From Cyanobacteriota bacterium (GTDB lineage: Bacteria > Cyanobacteriota > Cyanobacteriia > Cyanobacteriales > Microcoleaceae), in assembly GCA_025362325.1 (NCBI GenBank), contig JANYGO010000312.1, forward strand, positions 1-37,632: DNA of 37,632 nt, given 5' to 3'. The position numbers and the translations under genes were made by a program. Below are positions 23,988 through 34,128 of the stretch, piece by piece. The notes below the pieces were generated by a model. That model did no database searches. It was not told the DNA's origin and worked only from the letters and a program-made list of their open reading frames with translations. How positions within the stretch are numbered: position 1 is the first letter of the stretch; each line of letters starts with the position of its first letter.

Positions 23988-26900
23988 TCTGCCGAATTGG
24001 AATCTCGATCGCGAATTCAGTTCCCCCACCAGGTGCGGAAATGCAGCGCAGCCCGCCTTTGTGTCTTTCCACCACAATCTGATAGGAGATAGACAGTCCC
24101 AAACCAGTACCTTTACCGACTGGTTTAGTAGTAAAAAACGGGTCAAATATCCGAGATTTAACAGACTCTGCCATTCCGGGGCCATTATCGGAAATTGCGA
24201 TCGCCACCCGATTGTTATCCAAAACCTCCGTGCGAATCCGAATCGAAGGTAATGCGTCACCAGCCAAAGGTAAACTAGGAAAATTTGGTCGTTCCCCATC
24301 CGTTGCACTCGCCAATTCTAACTTTCTATTTCTAACACTTCCCAAAGCATCAATGGCATTACTTAGTATATTCATAAACACTTGATTTAACTGTCCGACG
24401 TAGCACATTACTGGTGGCAGTGTGCCATATTCTTTAACTATTTCAATCTGGCGATTTCTGCCGTTTTCTTTAAGTCGGTGCTGCAAAATCAACAAAGCGC
24501 TATCAATTCCTTCATGAATATCAACACGCTTAATATCTGATTCTTCCAGGCGCGAAAAGTTGCGCAGAGACAGAACAATTTCTCGAATCCGATCGGCTCC
24601 TGTTTGAATTGAATTCAGCAGGTGCGGAAAATCGTCTTTCATAAATTCCACTTCTATCTTCTCAGCAAACTCCGAGATCGCAGAAACAGGTTCCGGGTAA
24701 TGTTCTTGATACAAACTGTACAGTTGCAGCAAGTTTTTGGCATACTCGCTAGCGTAAATGATATTACCGTAGATAAAACTGACAGGATTATTAATTTCGT
24801 GAGCAATTCCGGCGACTAGCTGTCCCAAACTCGACATTTTTTCGGCTTGAATTAGTTGAGCTTGAGTTTTTCCTAATTGTTGCAATGTTTGCTCTAGCTC
24901 GCGATTTTTATGTTTTAATTGAGATTCTGCCTGTTTGCGCTTGGTAATATTGCGGGCGATCGCGATCGCCTGATTCGAGTTAAGAGGCAGCAATCTCGCT
25001 TCATAAGTTTCTTCTCCTGACGGCATGGTTAGCGAATACTCTATGTTAACTGGAGTTCTGTTTTCTGAAACTTCAAGTATTGCCTGCTCGAACTGGCTGG
25101 CGGCGGTTTTCGGCAATATATCGGTTATTCGTTTGCCCATAAAATGCTCGGGACTAAGGTACAAATCCGCTGAATTTCCTGACAAGTAATCCAAAATAAT
25201 GCCGTCAGCATTCAGGCGGAAATACAAATCGGGCAATGCTAGGAAAACAGCTTCCAACTCGGAAGTTTTTTGGCGCAACGCTTCTTGGGCGCAGTAGCGA
25301 TCGCTAATATCCAAAATCACCCCATCCAAACAGCAAACACTCCCATCTGCGTCGAACACGGGAGAACCTTTATCCCACACCCATTTAACCGTGCCGTCTG
25401 CTGCTAGCAAGCGGTATTCCAAGTTATAAGAATTTTTATTTTCGATTCCTTGCCGAATTGTTGCTTCTACTTTTGCCAAATCTTCCGGGTAAATGATGCT
25501 AGCAAAAGTCCGGCTTTCCCTGTCCCAAGGCGAAATGAAATCCGCAGCAGGGTAGCCAGATAGTAAGTAAATAGCCTCGCTAATAAAACTTGTCGAAAAA
25601 TCGCACCGCCAGCGATAAACCACTCCGGGAATATTAGCTACCAAAGACCTAAATCTGGCTTCACTCCTGCGCAAAGCTGCTTCCGATTCATGGCGTTCTG
25701 TAATATCGTGAGCGAAAGCTAGCACTGCAAATATATTGCCTTCAGCGTCGCGCAGGGGAAGTTTTTGGGTGTCAAAAATATGTAGGGAACCGTCAGCAAC
25801 AGTTGCCGCATCGCAGGGATTGTGGATGATTTCTCCGGCAAGTACAGCAGAGTCATCGTTGCGGAATCCTCGGATATTCTTGGCGGAATTCCCAAATATG
25901 ATATCTTCTGAAAATCCTAATTCTACATCTGTTTTACCAAGGATTTCTTCGACTGTTTTGCCGATCGCTTCAGCTAAACTGTTGTTTGCCAAGATATAAC
26001 GAAAATCTTTATTTTTGGCAAAAATCCAGTCGCTGGTTTTGTCAATTACCGTGCGCAGCAGTTGTTCGGAACGTTCGGTTTGTGCCAAAGCTACCTGCAA
26101 TTCTACTTCGAGGCACTTGCGCTTGGTAATGTTTTCAAAAGCAACGCCGACAGAGTTGTTCGGTAAGGGAAAAGCTTTAATAGAAAAAGCGCGAGTTATT
26201 TGGCCGCCTTCATCGCAGTCAATATCTTCAACTTCTACGGCTTTTTGGCTGCGAATTACCGCAGCAAATGCTTGGGGAATGTTTTTCGATCGCCAATTGG
26301 GAAAAATCTCGTCGATTGTCATCCCCAAAACGTCGGCCATTTCTAACCCGGTAAACCGCGTAGCTGCTGGATTCGAGGCGATCGCCCTTAAGGTGCTATC
26401 ATCGTCTATATTTTCCAAATGGTAGACATACAAACCAATTTGCATATTCTCGACAATTTGGTCGTAGAGGCGCACGCTTTCGTCTACCTGCCTGCGTTCG
26501 GTAATATCTTCAGTAATGCCCAACACGTACTGAGGATAGCCCTGAGCGTCGAGAATTGGCACTTTGCGGGTGTGCAGAATTCTCATGCCTTTGTGGCGAG
26601 TTTGGATCGGCTCTTCGGCTATTTCTTTAACAGTAGAGTGGTTGTGATGAGCGGTCAATATTTCCCTATCTTGAGCGGTGAAAACATCAGCTTGTTCTTT
26701 GGAATAAATATCATAGTCATTTTTGCCGATCGCCTCTTGAGATGTCACACCTGCGATCGTTTCTCCCGCTTTATTCCACAGCACAAATTTCAGCGAAGAA
26801 GCATCTTTAGCAAAAACTCCCACCGGCAGATTTTCTACTACAGAATTGAAGAACCCTCTAGCTGATTTTAATTCAGCTTCTGCGCGCTTGCGTTCGATGC

Positions 26901-28212
26901 CTAAAGCGATGACATCGGCAACCGATGCTAAAGTTTCCTGAAAAGGCGCTGTCAGCGGTTGGCTGCTGATAATTACCATGACTCCCACCAGCCTTTCTTC
27001 GACAATTAAAGGGTAGCCTGCGAAGGTGAGAATTTGCTGGGTAATTTGGCAATTAGCCGGATTTTGACTGCTGTTGATAATGGCTATTTCGGAACTGTAT
27101 GCCGCTGTTGCTGCGGATTCTTCTGGGAGTCCAAAATGATTCAGTTCAAATCCGCACTCAAATTGCGGTTTTTGCTGTTGGGCGATCGAGTTAACCTTAC
27201 TTTCAATAAAGCTAGCCCGATCGTCTGTGCGGCTGTAGATTCCAGAGACTGCTTGCAATTCCAAAACGAGAGTTTGAGTATTGAAAGTCCAAATTTCAGC
27301 AGAGGCGACATCGAGATTTCGCACCATTGCTTCGCAGCAGGGCAGCAGAATATCTTGAGGGTGTTTGGTGAGGGCAATACCGACATCGGCAACCATTGCT
27401 GTGAGGCGAGAAGCTTGGGCTTTTTCTGCTTCCAACCGTTTGCGATCGGTGATATCTTCCACCAAAGAAAGCACGGTAAAAGAGTCGCCGCTGCCAATAA
27501 TCGAGTTGAACCAGCGACACCAAATTACCTGTCCGCTTTTAGTTTTATTTTGATTGATGGAAGTATTGCCGTTGCCGGAGGCTAGTTCGAGTTCGATCGC
27601 ACTTACAGCCTCTCGATCTTCCTCGCAAACCAAATCCAAATCGCCGAATTGCTTGCCCATCATATCATCCGATGTCCAGCCAAAGATTTCTTGGGCGCGT
27701 TTCGACCACTGAACGATCCGAAAATCTTCATCCCAGCCTACCATTGCCAGGGGACTGTTAGCTGCATTCAACCATAGTAAATGGTTCGAGCGGCGCAACT
27801 GTTGAGTTTTCTGCTGCTGCCAGCGGTAGTGCCTGGTGATATCTCTACCGACGCCCAACACCCGCATCTCGTTGCTAGAGGCATCCACCGCCGGCGTGTA
27901 AGCCGTTTCGTAAATTTTAATCCCGCCGTCTGCCGCCATCACCTCGTGGATTGCCAGCTTTGTTTCCCCGGTTATAAATACTTGTTGGAGGCAGGAATCT
28001 ATCTGCGAGATAATGTTTTTCAGAGCAGCATTATTGGGATATGATTTCAATAATTCCTGATTAGTTTGGTTGACTATTTCAGCAGGCTCCAATCCCATCC
28101 AAGCAGCAGCTATAGGATTAATAGATAGGTATTTTTGCTGTCGATCGCACTCTAGGAAAGCATCAACAGAGTTAGAGAAAAAAGACTGTAACGAGTTGAT
28201 AACTTCCTGCAT
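23983..28212 (-). CDS. Multi-PAS/GAF hybrid sensor histidine kinase
   Basis: 1,409 residues, soluble. Approximate order: PAS1 (1-130), PAS2 (140-265), GAF-like (270-450), PAS3 (455-580), PAS4 (580-715), PAS5 (720-850), PAS6 (855-985, with the PAC end 'DGVILDISDR'), PAS7 (990-1110), coiled coil, HisKA with H1138 in 'GIAHEINNPVSFIYGN', and HATPase_c ('NILSNAIDAL', 'DNGPGM', 'GKGTGLGLSISYQI'). Nearly every PAS ends in the PAC motif 'DITERR/DITDRK'. The 'HEINNPV' H box and the long insert after it are typical of the cyanobacterial NtrB-like (HPK4-type) group. There is no receiver domain. No cofactor-binding Cys for bilin or FMN is obvious, so the signal is unknown. The stop lies in an STRR. Confidence 0.9.
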   Translation of the reverse strand: MQEVINSLQSFFSNSVDAFLECDRQQKYLSINPIAAAWMGLEPAEIVNQTNQELLKSYPNNAALKNIISQIDSCLQQVFITGETKLAIHEVMAADGGIKIYETAYTPAVDASSNEMRVLGVGRDITRHYRWQQQKTQQLRRSNHLLWLNAANSPLAMVGWDEDFRIVQWSKRAQEIFGWTSDDMMGKQFGDLDLVCEEDREAVSAIELELASGNGNTSINQNKTKSGQVIWCRWFNSIIGSGDSFTVLSLVEDITDRKRLEAEKAQASRLTAMVADVGIALTKHPQDILLPCCEAMVRNLDVASAEIWTFNTQTLVLELQAVSGIYSRTDDRASFIESKVNSIAQQQKPQFECGFELNHFGLPEESAATAAYSSEIAIINSSQNPANCQITQQILTFAGYPLIVEERLVGVMVIISSQPLTAPFQETLASVADVIALGIERKRAEAELKSARGFFNSVVENLPVGVFAKDASSLKFVLWNKAGETIAGVTSQEAIGKNDYDIYSKEQADVFTAQDREILTAHHNHSTVKEIAEEPIQTRHKGMRILHTRKVPILDAQGYPQYVLGITEDITERRQVDESVRLYDQIVENMQIGLYVYHLENIDDDSTLRAIASNPAATRFTGLEMADVLGMTIDEIFPNWRSKNIPQAFAAVIRSQKAVEVEDIDCDEGGQITRAFSIKAFPLPNNSVGVAFENITKRKCLEVELQVALAQTERSEQLLRTVIDKTSDWIFAKNKDFRYILANNSLAEAIGKTVEEILGKTDVELGFSEDIIFGNSAKNIRGFRNDDSAVLAGEIIHNPCDAATVADGSLHIFDTQKLPLRDAEGNIFAVLAFAHDITERHESEAALRRSEARFRSLVANIPGVVYRWRCDFSTSFISEAIYLLSGYPAADFISPWDRESRTFASIIYPEDLAKVEATIRQGIENKNSYNLEYRLLAADGTVKWVWDKGSPVFDADGSVCCLDGVILDISDRYCAQEALRQKTSELEAVFLALPDLYFRLNADGIILDYLSGNSADLYLSPEHFMGKRITDILPKTAASQFEQAILEVSENRTPVNIEYSLTMPSGEETYEARLLPLNSNQAIAIARNITKRKQAESQLKHKNRELEQTLQQLGKTQAQLIQAEKMSSLGQLVAGIAHEINNPVSFIYGNIIYASEYAKNLLQLYSLYQEHYPEPVSAISEFAEKIEVEFMKDDFPHLLNSIQTGADRIREIVLSLRNFSRLEESDIKRVDIHEGIDSALLILQHRLKENGRNRQIEIVKEYGTLPPVMCYVGQLNQVFMNILSNAIDALGSVRNRKLELASATDGERPNFPSLPLAGDALPSIRIRTEVLDNNRVAIAISDNGPGMAESVKSRIFDPFFTTKPVGKGTGLGLSISYQIVVERHKGGLRCISAPGGGTEFAIEIPIRQR

Positions 28213-28429
28213 GGGTATTTTTCGATCGCTTGCAAGTTAAGCTTTAAATTTTTCCTAAAGTTAGTTTAACTCACTAAAATATTTTTGCGCACTTTATTGC
28301 TGCGGTTCCCGATGCAATTTTCGGCGCCGTTCCCTATCATACAAATATTTTCAGGAAATAGTATTTTTATGAATATAACTTAATTACAGCAGATGCTCTT
28401 TTTTTTCACAAGACGCATCGGATACAAAA

Positions 28430-28530
28430 GGGAGGGGGAGATGGGGAGAGGGGGAGATGGGGAGAGGGGGAGATGGGGAGATTGCGGGAGATTGCGGGAG
28501 ATTGCGGGAGATGGGGAGAAGGGGGAAAGA
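28430..28530. repeat. Polypurine GGGGAGAT tandem region
   Basis: Repeats of GGGGAGATGGGGAGA type, then four GATTGCGGGA decamers. It is G-rich on the plus strand. The gap 28213-28690 holds this tract, the hairpin at 28563-28600 and a heptamer array, and no gene. Confidence 0.85.
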
Positions 28531-28562
28531 CGCGGTTTCTGGGAAAAATCTTAGTCGATCAA

Positions 28563-28600
28563 TAGCGTAAGGTGCGCAGTGCGCACCTTAAAGACGCTAC
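28563..28600. terminator. Hairpin with AAGGTGCGCA/TGCGCACCTT stem
   Basis: AAGGTGCGCAGTGCGCACCTT (28569-28589 region) is a near-perfect palindrome around one central base. Flanking TAGCG and CGCTA extend the dyad. It lies 3' of groEL2 on its minus-strand reading, about 100 bases after the stop, beyond the heptamer array. It may be the groEL2 terminator or a dispersed palindrome. Confidence 0.5.
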
Positions 28601-28654
28601 AGACGGCTTTTTTGTCTCAAAAGCCAGCAGTCACCAGGCAGTTTTTAGCTGCAA

Positions 28655-28689
28655 ACTAATGACTGATGACTGATGACTGATGACTGATA
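28655..28689. repeat. ACTGATG heptamer STRR, 5 units
   Basis: Five heptamers of ACTGATG type end one base before the TAG stop of groEL2 (28691-28693 on the minus strand). Confidence 0.9.
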
Positions 28690-28690
28690 A

Positions 28691-30391
<1,701 letters not shown>

Positions 30392-30421
30392 GTTTGTCTT
30401 CTTTGGCTTACATTAGCAAAT

Positions 30422-30448
30422 TTAGCACTCTCTGACTCTGAGTGCTAA
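30422..30448 (-). promoter_or_regulatory. CIRCE operator of groEL2
   Basis: TTAGCACTC, nine bases, GAGTGCTAA: a perfect consensus CIRCE, the binding site of the heat-shock repressor HrcA. It lies upstream of groEL2. The following gap to 30816 also holds the inverted repeat GCGAGCGGGGGCGCTCGC (30739-30756) and a heptamer array. Confidence 0.95.
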
Positions 30449-30762
30449 GCCGATCGACTTTAGATTGTAGCGCGCCTCAGCCGTGCGGGGGACGGCGGGG
30501 CGGATTGGGGCTTTGGGCGAGGAGTGCGAGTGGCTTTTGAGACGGCACTGCGGTTTCTCCGCAGATATAATGTGATTTGTGCTATTTCGGGCGATCGAGT
30601 TTTGCTTCAAATCCAAACGCAATTTTGATGGCGCGTCATCCCACAGCACAAGTTTCATTCAAAAAATTCTTAACTTTTTCCCTCTTCCCTCTTCCTGATG
30701 ACTGGTGTTCGCGAGCGGGGACAGCACTAATAACGTTCGCGAGCGGGGGCGCTCGCAAAACA

Positions 30763-30804
30763 TGACAACTGACAACTGACAACTGACAACTGACAACTGA
30801 CAAC
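30763..30804. repeat. TGACAAC heptamer STRR, 6 units
   Basis: Six perfect TGACAAC heptamers, ending 12 bases before the ATG of the ABC transporter gene, so they form its immediate 5' region. No clear ribosome binding site remains there. Confidence 0.9.
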
Positions 30805-30816
30805 TGACTTAACATA

Positions 30817-32565
30817 ATGGCTCGTTATTCTCGACTGCAAAAACTCGGTTCTTATATGCGCCCGCACTGGAAACCCACATTTTGGGGCGTTTTTTCCCTA
30901 TTAATCGTCAATGCTGTGGGCGTTTACATTCCCCTGCTGATTCGGAATGCAGTTGACACTCTGCAAGTTGCGACTAAATTTGACCAAGTTTTCAACTACG
31001 TGCTGCTGATTCTGGTACTCGCCTCAATTATGTGGGTGATTCGGATTGTGTCGCGGATTCTGCTGTTTGGTGTGGGGCGTCAAGTAGAATTTGACCTCAA
31101 ACAGCAAATATTTAATCATTTATTAACCTTAGAACCGTCTTATTTTGCTGCTAATACAGTAGGGGATTTAATTAACCGCGCTACTTCCGATTTGGACAAT
31201 ATTCGCCGCTTGGTGGGTTTTGCAGTGCTGAGTTTGGCGAATACGGCATTTGCCTATGCTTTGACTTTGCCGGTGATGTTGGGCATTGATACACGGTTGA
31301 CGCTGTTGGCGATCGCCGTTTATCCTGTAATGCTAGTTTTGGTACAGTTATTTAGCGACAAACTGCGCCTCCAGCAGTTAACGGTGCAGGAAGAATTGTC
31401 GGCGATGAGCGATTTGATTCAGGAGGATATGAGCGGGATATCCGTAATTAAAATCTACGCTCAAGAAGAAAACGAACGCCGAGCTTTTGCCGATTGTAAC
31501 GCAAAGTTGCTCTCAGCAAATTTGGAATTAGCAAAAACTAGAAACTTTCTTTTTCCGCTGCTGGGCGGTTTGGCAAGCATCAGTTTGTTAGTGCTGCTTT
31601 TTGTCGGTGGCGGAGCAATTGCTAAGGGCGACATTAGCATTGGTGACTTTGTGGCGTTGCTGATTTATGTCGAGCGTTTGGTGTTTCCGACGGCCCTGTT
31701 GGGTTTCACAATTACTGCTTACCAGCGCGGAGAAGTCAGTGTCGATCGCATCGAGTCAATTTTGACTGTGGAACCGCAAATTAAGGATACTGCATCGGCA
31801 GTGGACTTGCCAACTCCAGTAATCGGCGAAATTGTCGCCCGCAACTTGAATTACACCTATCCCGGTGCTAAAACGCGCGCGCTCAAAGATGTTAATTTTA
31901 CCATAAAACCGGGCGAAACAGTGGCAATTGTTGGGGCGATCGGCTCGGGCAAATCAACCTTGGCTAATGCGCTGCCACGCTTGCTGGATATCGATCCTGG
32001 TGAGTTATTTGTAGACGGGCAGGATATTACCGAGGTGAAGTTGAGGGAGTTGCGCGGGGCGATCGCCTACGTGCCCCAAGAAAGCTTTCTGTTCGGTACT
32101 ACCATCAAGAATAACATCCGCTACGGCAATCCTTTAGCGGAACAGCCGGAGATTGAATCAGCCGCCAAACAAGCGCAAATTCACCCCGAAATCCTCAACT
32201 TTCCGCAGCAGTACAAAACAGTTGTGGGCGAGCGCGGCATTACCTTATCCGGCGGACAAAGGCAGCGCACAGCACTAGCTAGAGCCTTGTTAGTTGACGC
32301 TCCCGTGCTAATTTTGGATGATGCGCTCTCCAGCGTTGACAATCAAACTGCTACCGATATTTTGCAGAACTTGGCAACCGGCACCGATCGCAAAACCGTA
32401 ATTTTCATCTCGCACCAAATGTCCGCTGCTGCTAGTGCCGATCGCATTTTTGTCATGGAGAAAGGAGAAATAGTCCAAAGCGGCACTCACGCTGAATTGG
32501 TAGGGCAAACAGGGCTTTATCAGTATTTGTGGAACCAGCAAAAACTAGAGGACTTGCTGCATTGA
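30817..32565 (+). CDS. ABC exporter half-transporter with degenerate catalytic site
   Basis: 582 residues. The N-terminal ~310 residues form a six-helix type I exporter domain (ABC_membrane); the nucleotide-binding domain follows. Walker A is 'GAIGSGKST' (about 373-381), signature 'LSGGQRQR' (477-484), Walker B 'VLILDD' (497-502), D-loop 'SSVD', and the switch His in 'FISHQMS'. The residue after the Walker B Asp is Asp502 instead of the catalytic Glu. This change marks the degenerate-site half of heterodimeric exporters such as B. subtilis BmrC (YheI) and Thermotoga TM287; the sequence pattern 'LDDALSSVD' resembles BmrC. A partner with a normal Glu would be expected elsewhere; none is adjacent. 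The substrate is unknown (drug or lipid). Confidence 0.88.
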   Translation: MARYSRLQKLGSYMRPHWKPTFWGVFSLLIVNAVGVYIPLLIRNAVDTLQVATKFDQVFNYVLLILVLASIMWVIRIVSRILLFGVGRQVEFDLKQQIFNHLLTLEPSYFAANTVGDLINRATSDLDNIRRLVGFAVLSLANTAFAYALTLPVMLGIDTRLTLLAIAVYPVMLVLVQLFSDKLRLQQLTVQEELSAMSDLIQEDMSGISVIKIYAQEENERRAFADCNAKLLSANLELAKTRNFLFPLLGGLASISLLVLLFVGGGAIAKGDISIGDFVALLIYVERLVFPTALLGFTITAYQRGEVSVDRIESILTVEPQIKDTASAVDLPTPVIGEIVARNLNYTYPGAKTRALKDVNFTIKPGETVAIVGAIGSGKSTLANALPRLLDIDPGELFVDGQDITEVKLRELRGAIAYVPQESFLFGTTIKNNIRYGNPLAEQPEIESAAKQAQIHPEILNFPQQYKTVVGERGITLSGGQRQRTALARALLVDAPVLILDDALSSVDNQTATDILQNLATGTDRKTVIFISHQMSAAASADRIFVMEKGEIVQSGTHAELVGQTGLYQYLWNQQKLEDLLH

Positions 32566-32580
32566 CTTGTGCGATCGCAC

Positions 32581-32610
32581 AGGTTCGTAGTAAGGAATGC
32601 AAGTCCTTCC
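32581..32610. repeat. Decayed copy of the 6881-6947 palindrome
   Basis: AGGTTCGTAGTAAGGAATGC and the following AAGTCCTT resemble the left arm at 6883-6907. It lies 16 bases after the ABC transporter stop. Confidence 0.45.
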
Positions 32611-32697
32611 AATCGTCGGGAAATTGTTTATAGAAATTCTCCATGAAGCTGCACTAAAATATTAGAGACTCCAGGACTGTTAACTGGAATAAGATTG

Positions 32698-32717
32698 GTT
32701 CGCGCGCACGCGCGAAC
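32698..32717. terminator. Hairpin GTTCGCGCG/CGCGCGAAC
   Basis: Perfect 9-base arms with a 2-base centre, followed by TTTTCT. It is 132 bases after the ABC transporter stop and could terminate its transcript. The gap 32566-33046 holds this, two repeat pieces and the ~85-bp element; the remainder (32871-33040) has no gene I can support. Confidence 0.5.
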
Positions 32718-32784
32718 TTTTCTGGTAATTGACCGGACATGATATAGCAACTGCCACATCGGTGAGGAGATAAATAACTTCATG

Positions 32785-32870
32785 AATAGAGCCGATACCC
32801 GTACTGCATTAATGATTTGATTCCCGTTATGCAACTGTCAACTGTCCACTGTCAACTGTCAACTGCTATA
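32785..32870 (+). repeat. Dispersed ~85-bp element, copy 3
   Basis: The same unit as 907-989 and 4296-4384: AATAGAGCC, GATTTGATTCCC, TATGCAACTGTCAACTGTCC, tandem ACTGTCA heptamers and GCTATA. It is the closest match to copy 2. A 16-base sequence shared in inverted form with 2749-2764 lies just before it, at 32724-32739. Confidence 0.7.
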
Positions 32871-33046
32871 TTACCCGTATCTGCGGCTCAAACTCCTCTG
32901 GCCAATCTCAGATGGGTGAAATTTCTATTACTAACGGTAGAGCGATCGAAATGTGGAATCTCTGTCTTTAGATTTGAGTCATGGCTCGGTCATTAAGATA
33001 AGCTAAAAAGTAGGGAAAATAAACAGACATTTGAGGATATTTGGCT

Positions 33047-33382
33047 ATGGACGGTCAAGACCCGGCTGACATCAAGATGGGTAACGTAGATGAAGAAGAA
33101 AGTTCCGTTGTCACGCACGGCACGGCCATTCTCGGGATCGATCCTGATGGAGGAGAGGCCTTACTCTTTAAAGATTTAAAAGTCACAAATTCCCAAGTAA
33201 AATTGATTGCCTACCTAGCGACAGATGGAAATTTAAATAAATCCATAGAACTAGGCGAACTCAAAGAAAATAGGGGTACAGTTAAAATTGCCATCCCCTT
33301 AGGGACGGATACTTCCCCTTACAATACCGTAGTCCTTCGCGACGAAAAGAGTAAAAAGAAAGTCGCAGTGATTGAATTGTAG
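33047..33382 (+). CDS. DM13-like domain protein without signal peptide
   Basis: 111 residues from ATG 33047 (GAGG ten bases upstream; a TTG two codons earlier is an alternative). After an acidic start (MDGQDPADIKMG, then DEEES) the rest fits the DM13 fold in order: 'GTAILGIDPDG', 'LLFKDLKVTNSQVKLIAYL', 'IELGELKENRGTVKIAIPLG', 'SPYNTVVLRDE', 'VAVIEL'. DM13 is a beta-sandwich domain proposed to act in redox or electron transfer through one conserved Cys after the 'NTVVIW' strand. Here that position is Arg-Asp and there is no Cys at all. With no signal peptide or lipobox it is probably cytoplasmic. Assignment rests on pattern only. It stands alone and is followed by a hairpin. Confidence 0.6.
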   Translation: MDGQDPADIKMGNVDEEESSVVTHGTAILGIDPDGGEALLFKDLKVTNSQVKLIAYLATDGNLNKSIELGELKENRGTVKIAIPLGTDTSPYNTVVLRDEKSKKKVAVIEL

Positions 33383-33392
33383 AGCCGGAAGC

Positions 33393-33420
33393 GAGTAGGG
33401 ATGGGATAACATCTCTACTC
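33393..33420 (+). terminator. Terminator hairpin after the DM13-like gene
   Basis: GAGTAGGGATG pairs with CATCTCTACTC (one mismatch) around a 6-base loop, 11 bases after the stop. The T-run is weak. No gene is seen from here to 33644. Confidence 0.6.
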
Positions 33421-33644
33421 ACCTATTAACAATTCACGCTCCATTCAGCTTTGCTTACTGTTTCTATACAAATAGGTACAATTATCCGATTTTTGCTGCA
33501 TCTTATCCCCGCGAGAGATGAATAGTTTCTTGGTTACTCGGTTGAATGGAAGATAGTTTATATCGCCAGCTAAATATATCTAAAATTCCTGGAAAACAAG
33601 CCTCGTATTGGATTGATTGAACGGTTGGTAGGGGGTGATCTGCT

Positions 33645-34067
33645 GTGGAAAACGATATCTGTGTGGATGTCGCGATTGTGGCAGGAGGCATAATTGGAAT
33701 TACGGCCGCCATCCTCATGTTCGATCGTAACGATATCCCACAATTGTATCCAGTGGAAACTGCACGCGATCGCCTCAATGAATTAATCGACACCATTTTT
33801 CAAACAGCACCCAATTTCCAACTCTTTGTCGCTTCAATTCCGCCGATTTGGCAACCGACATTCAATCAGCGAGTTTATAGAATACAATCAAAAGAGCCAG
33901 TAGTTAGTCAATCAAAAACGACACGCAGGTAAGCCAATCGCTTTCATCGATTTATACTCGATTCTCAGCCTTGAATATCTCCTAGATGGCGTTCATCCCA
34001 ACACCGAAGGGATTTCGTAAAATTGCTCGCGCTCTTGAAGCTTGTCTGTCAGCGCACCTAAGTTAAC
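33645..34067 (+). pseudogene. Chimeric gene fossil: FAD oxidoreductase start joined to GDSL hydrolase end
   Basis: From GTG 33645 the first ~20 codons read 'DVAIVAGGIIGITAA', the start of an FAD-binding oxidoreductase with GxGxxG altered to AGGIIG. Without a break the frame changes to a GDSL/SGNH hydrolase: 'RNDIPQLYPVETARDRLNEL', 'FVASIPPIWQPTFNQRV'. After a 1-base insertion near 33922 it continues in another frame as 'AGKPIAFIDLYSILSLEYLL' and 'DGVHPNTEG' (catalytic Asp-His motif). After a second shift near 34007 it reads 'GFRKIARALEACLSAHLS' to TAA 34065-34067. The GDSL serine block is missing. The frame to 33932 is open (95 codons), but the gene is plainly dead. Confidence 0.8.
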
Positions 34068-34128
34068 GAATTGCTCATCGTAGATTCCACGCAGTCTAAA
34101 ATCGTTGAGATCGCATCATAAAATATAG

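Noticed and set aside
26015-27585. Several open frames of 136-183 codons on the plus strand
   Set aside because: They are antisense to the large PAS kinase, have no recognisable domains, and follow its codon pattern.
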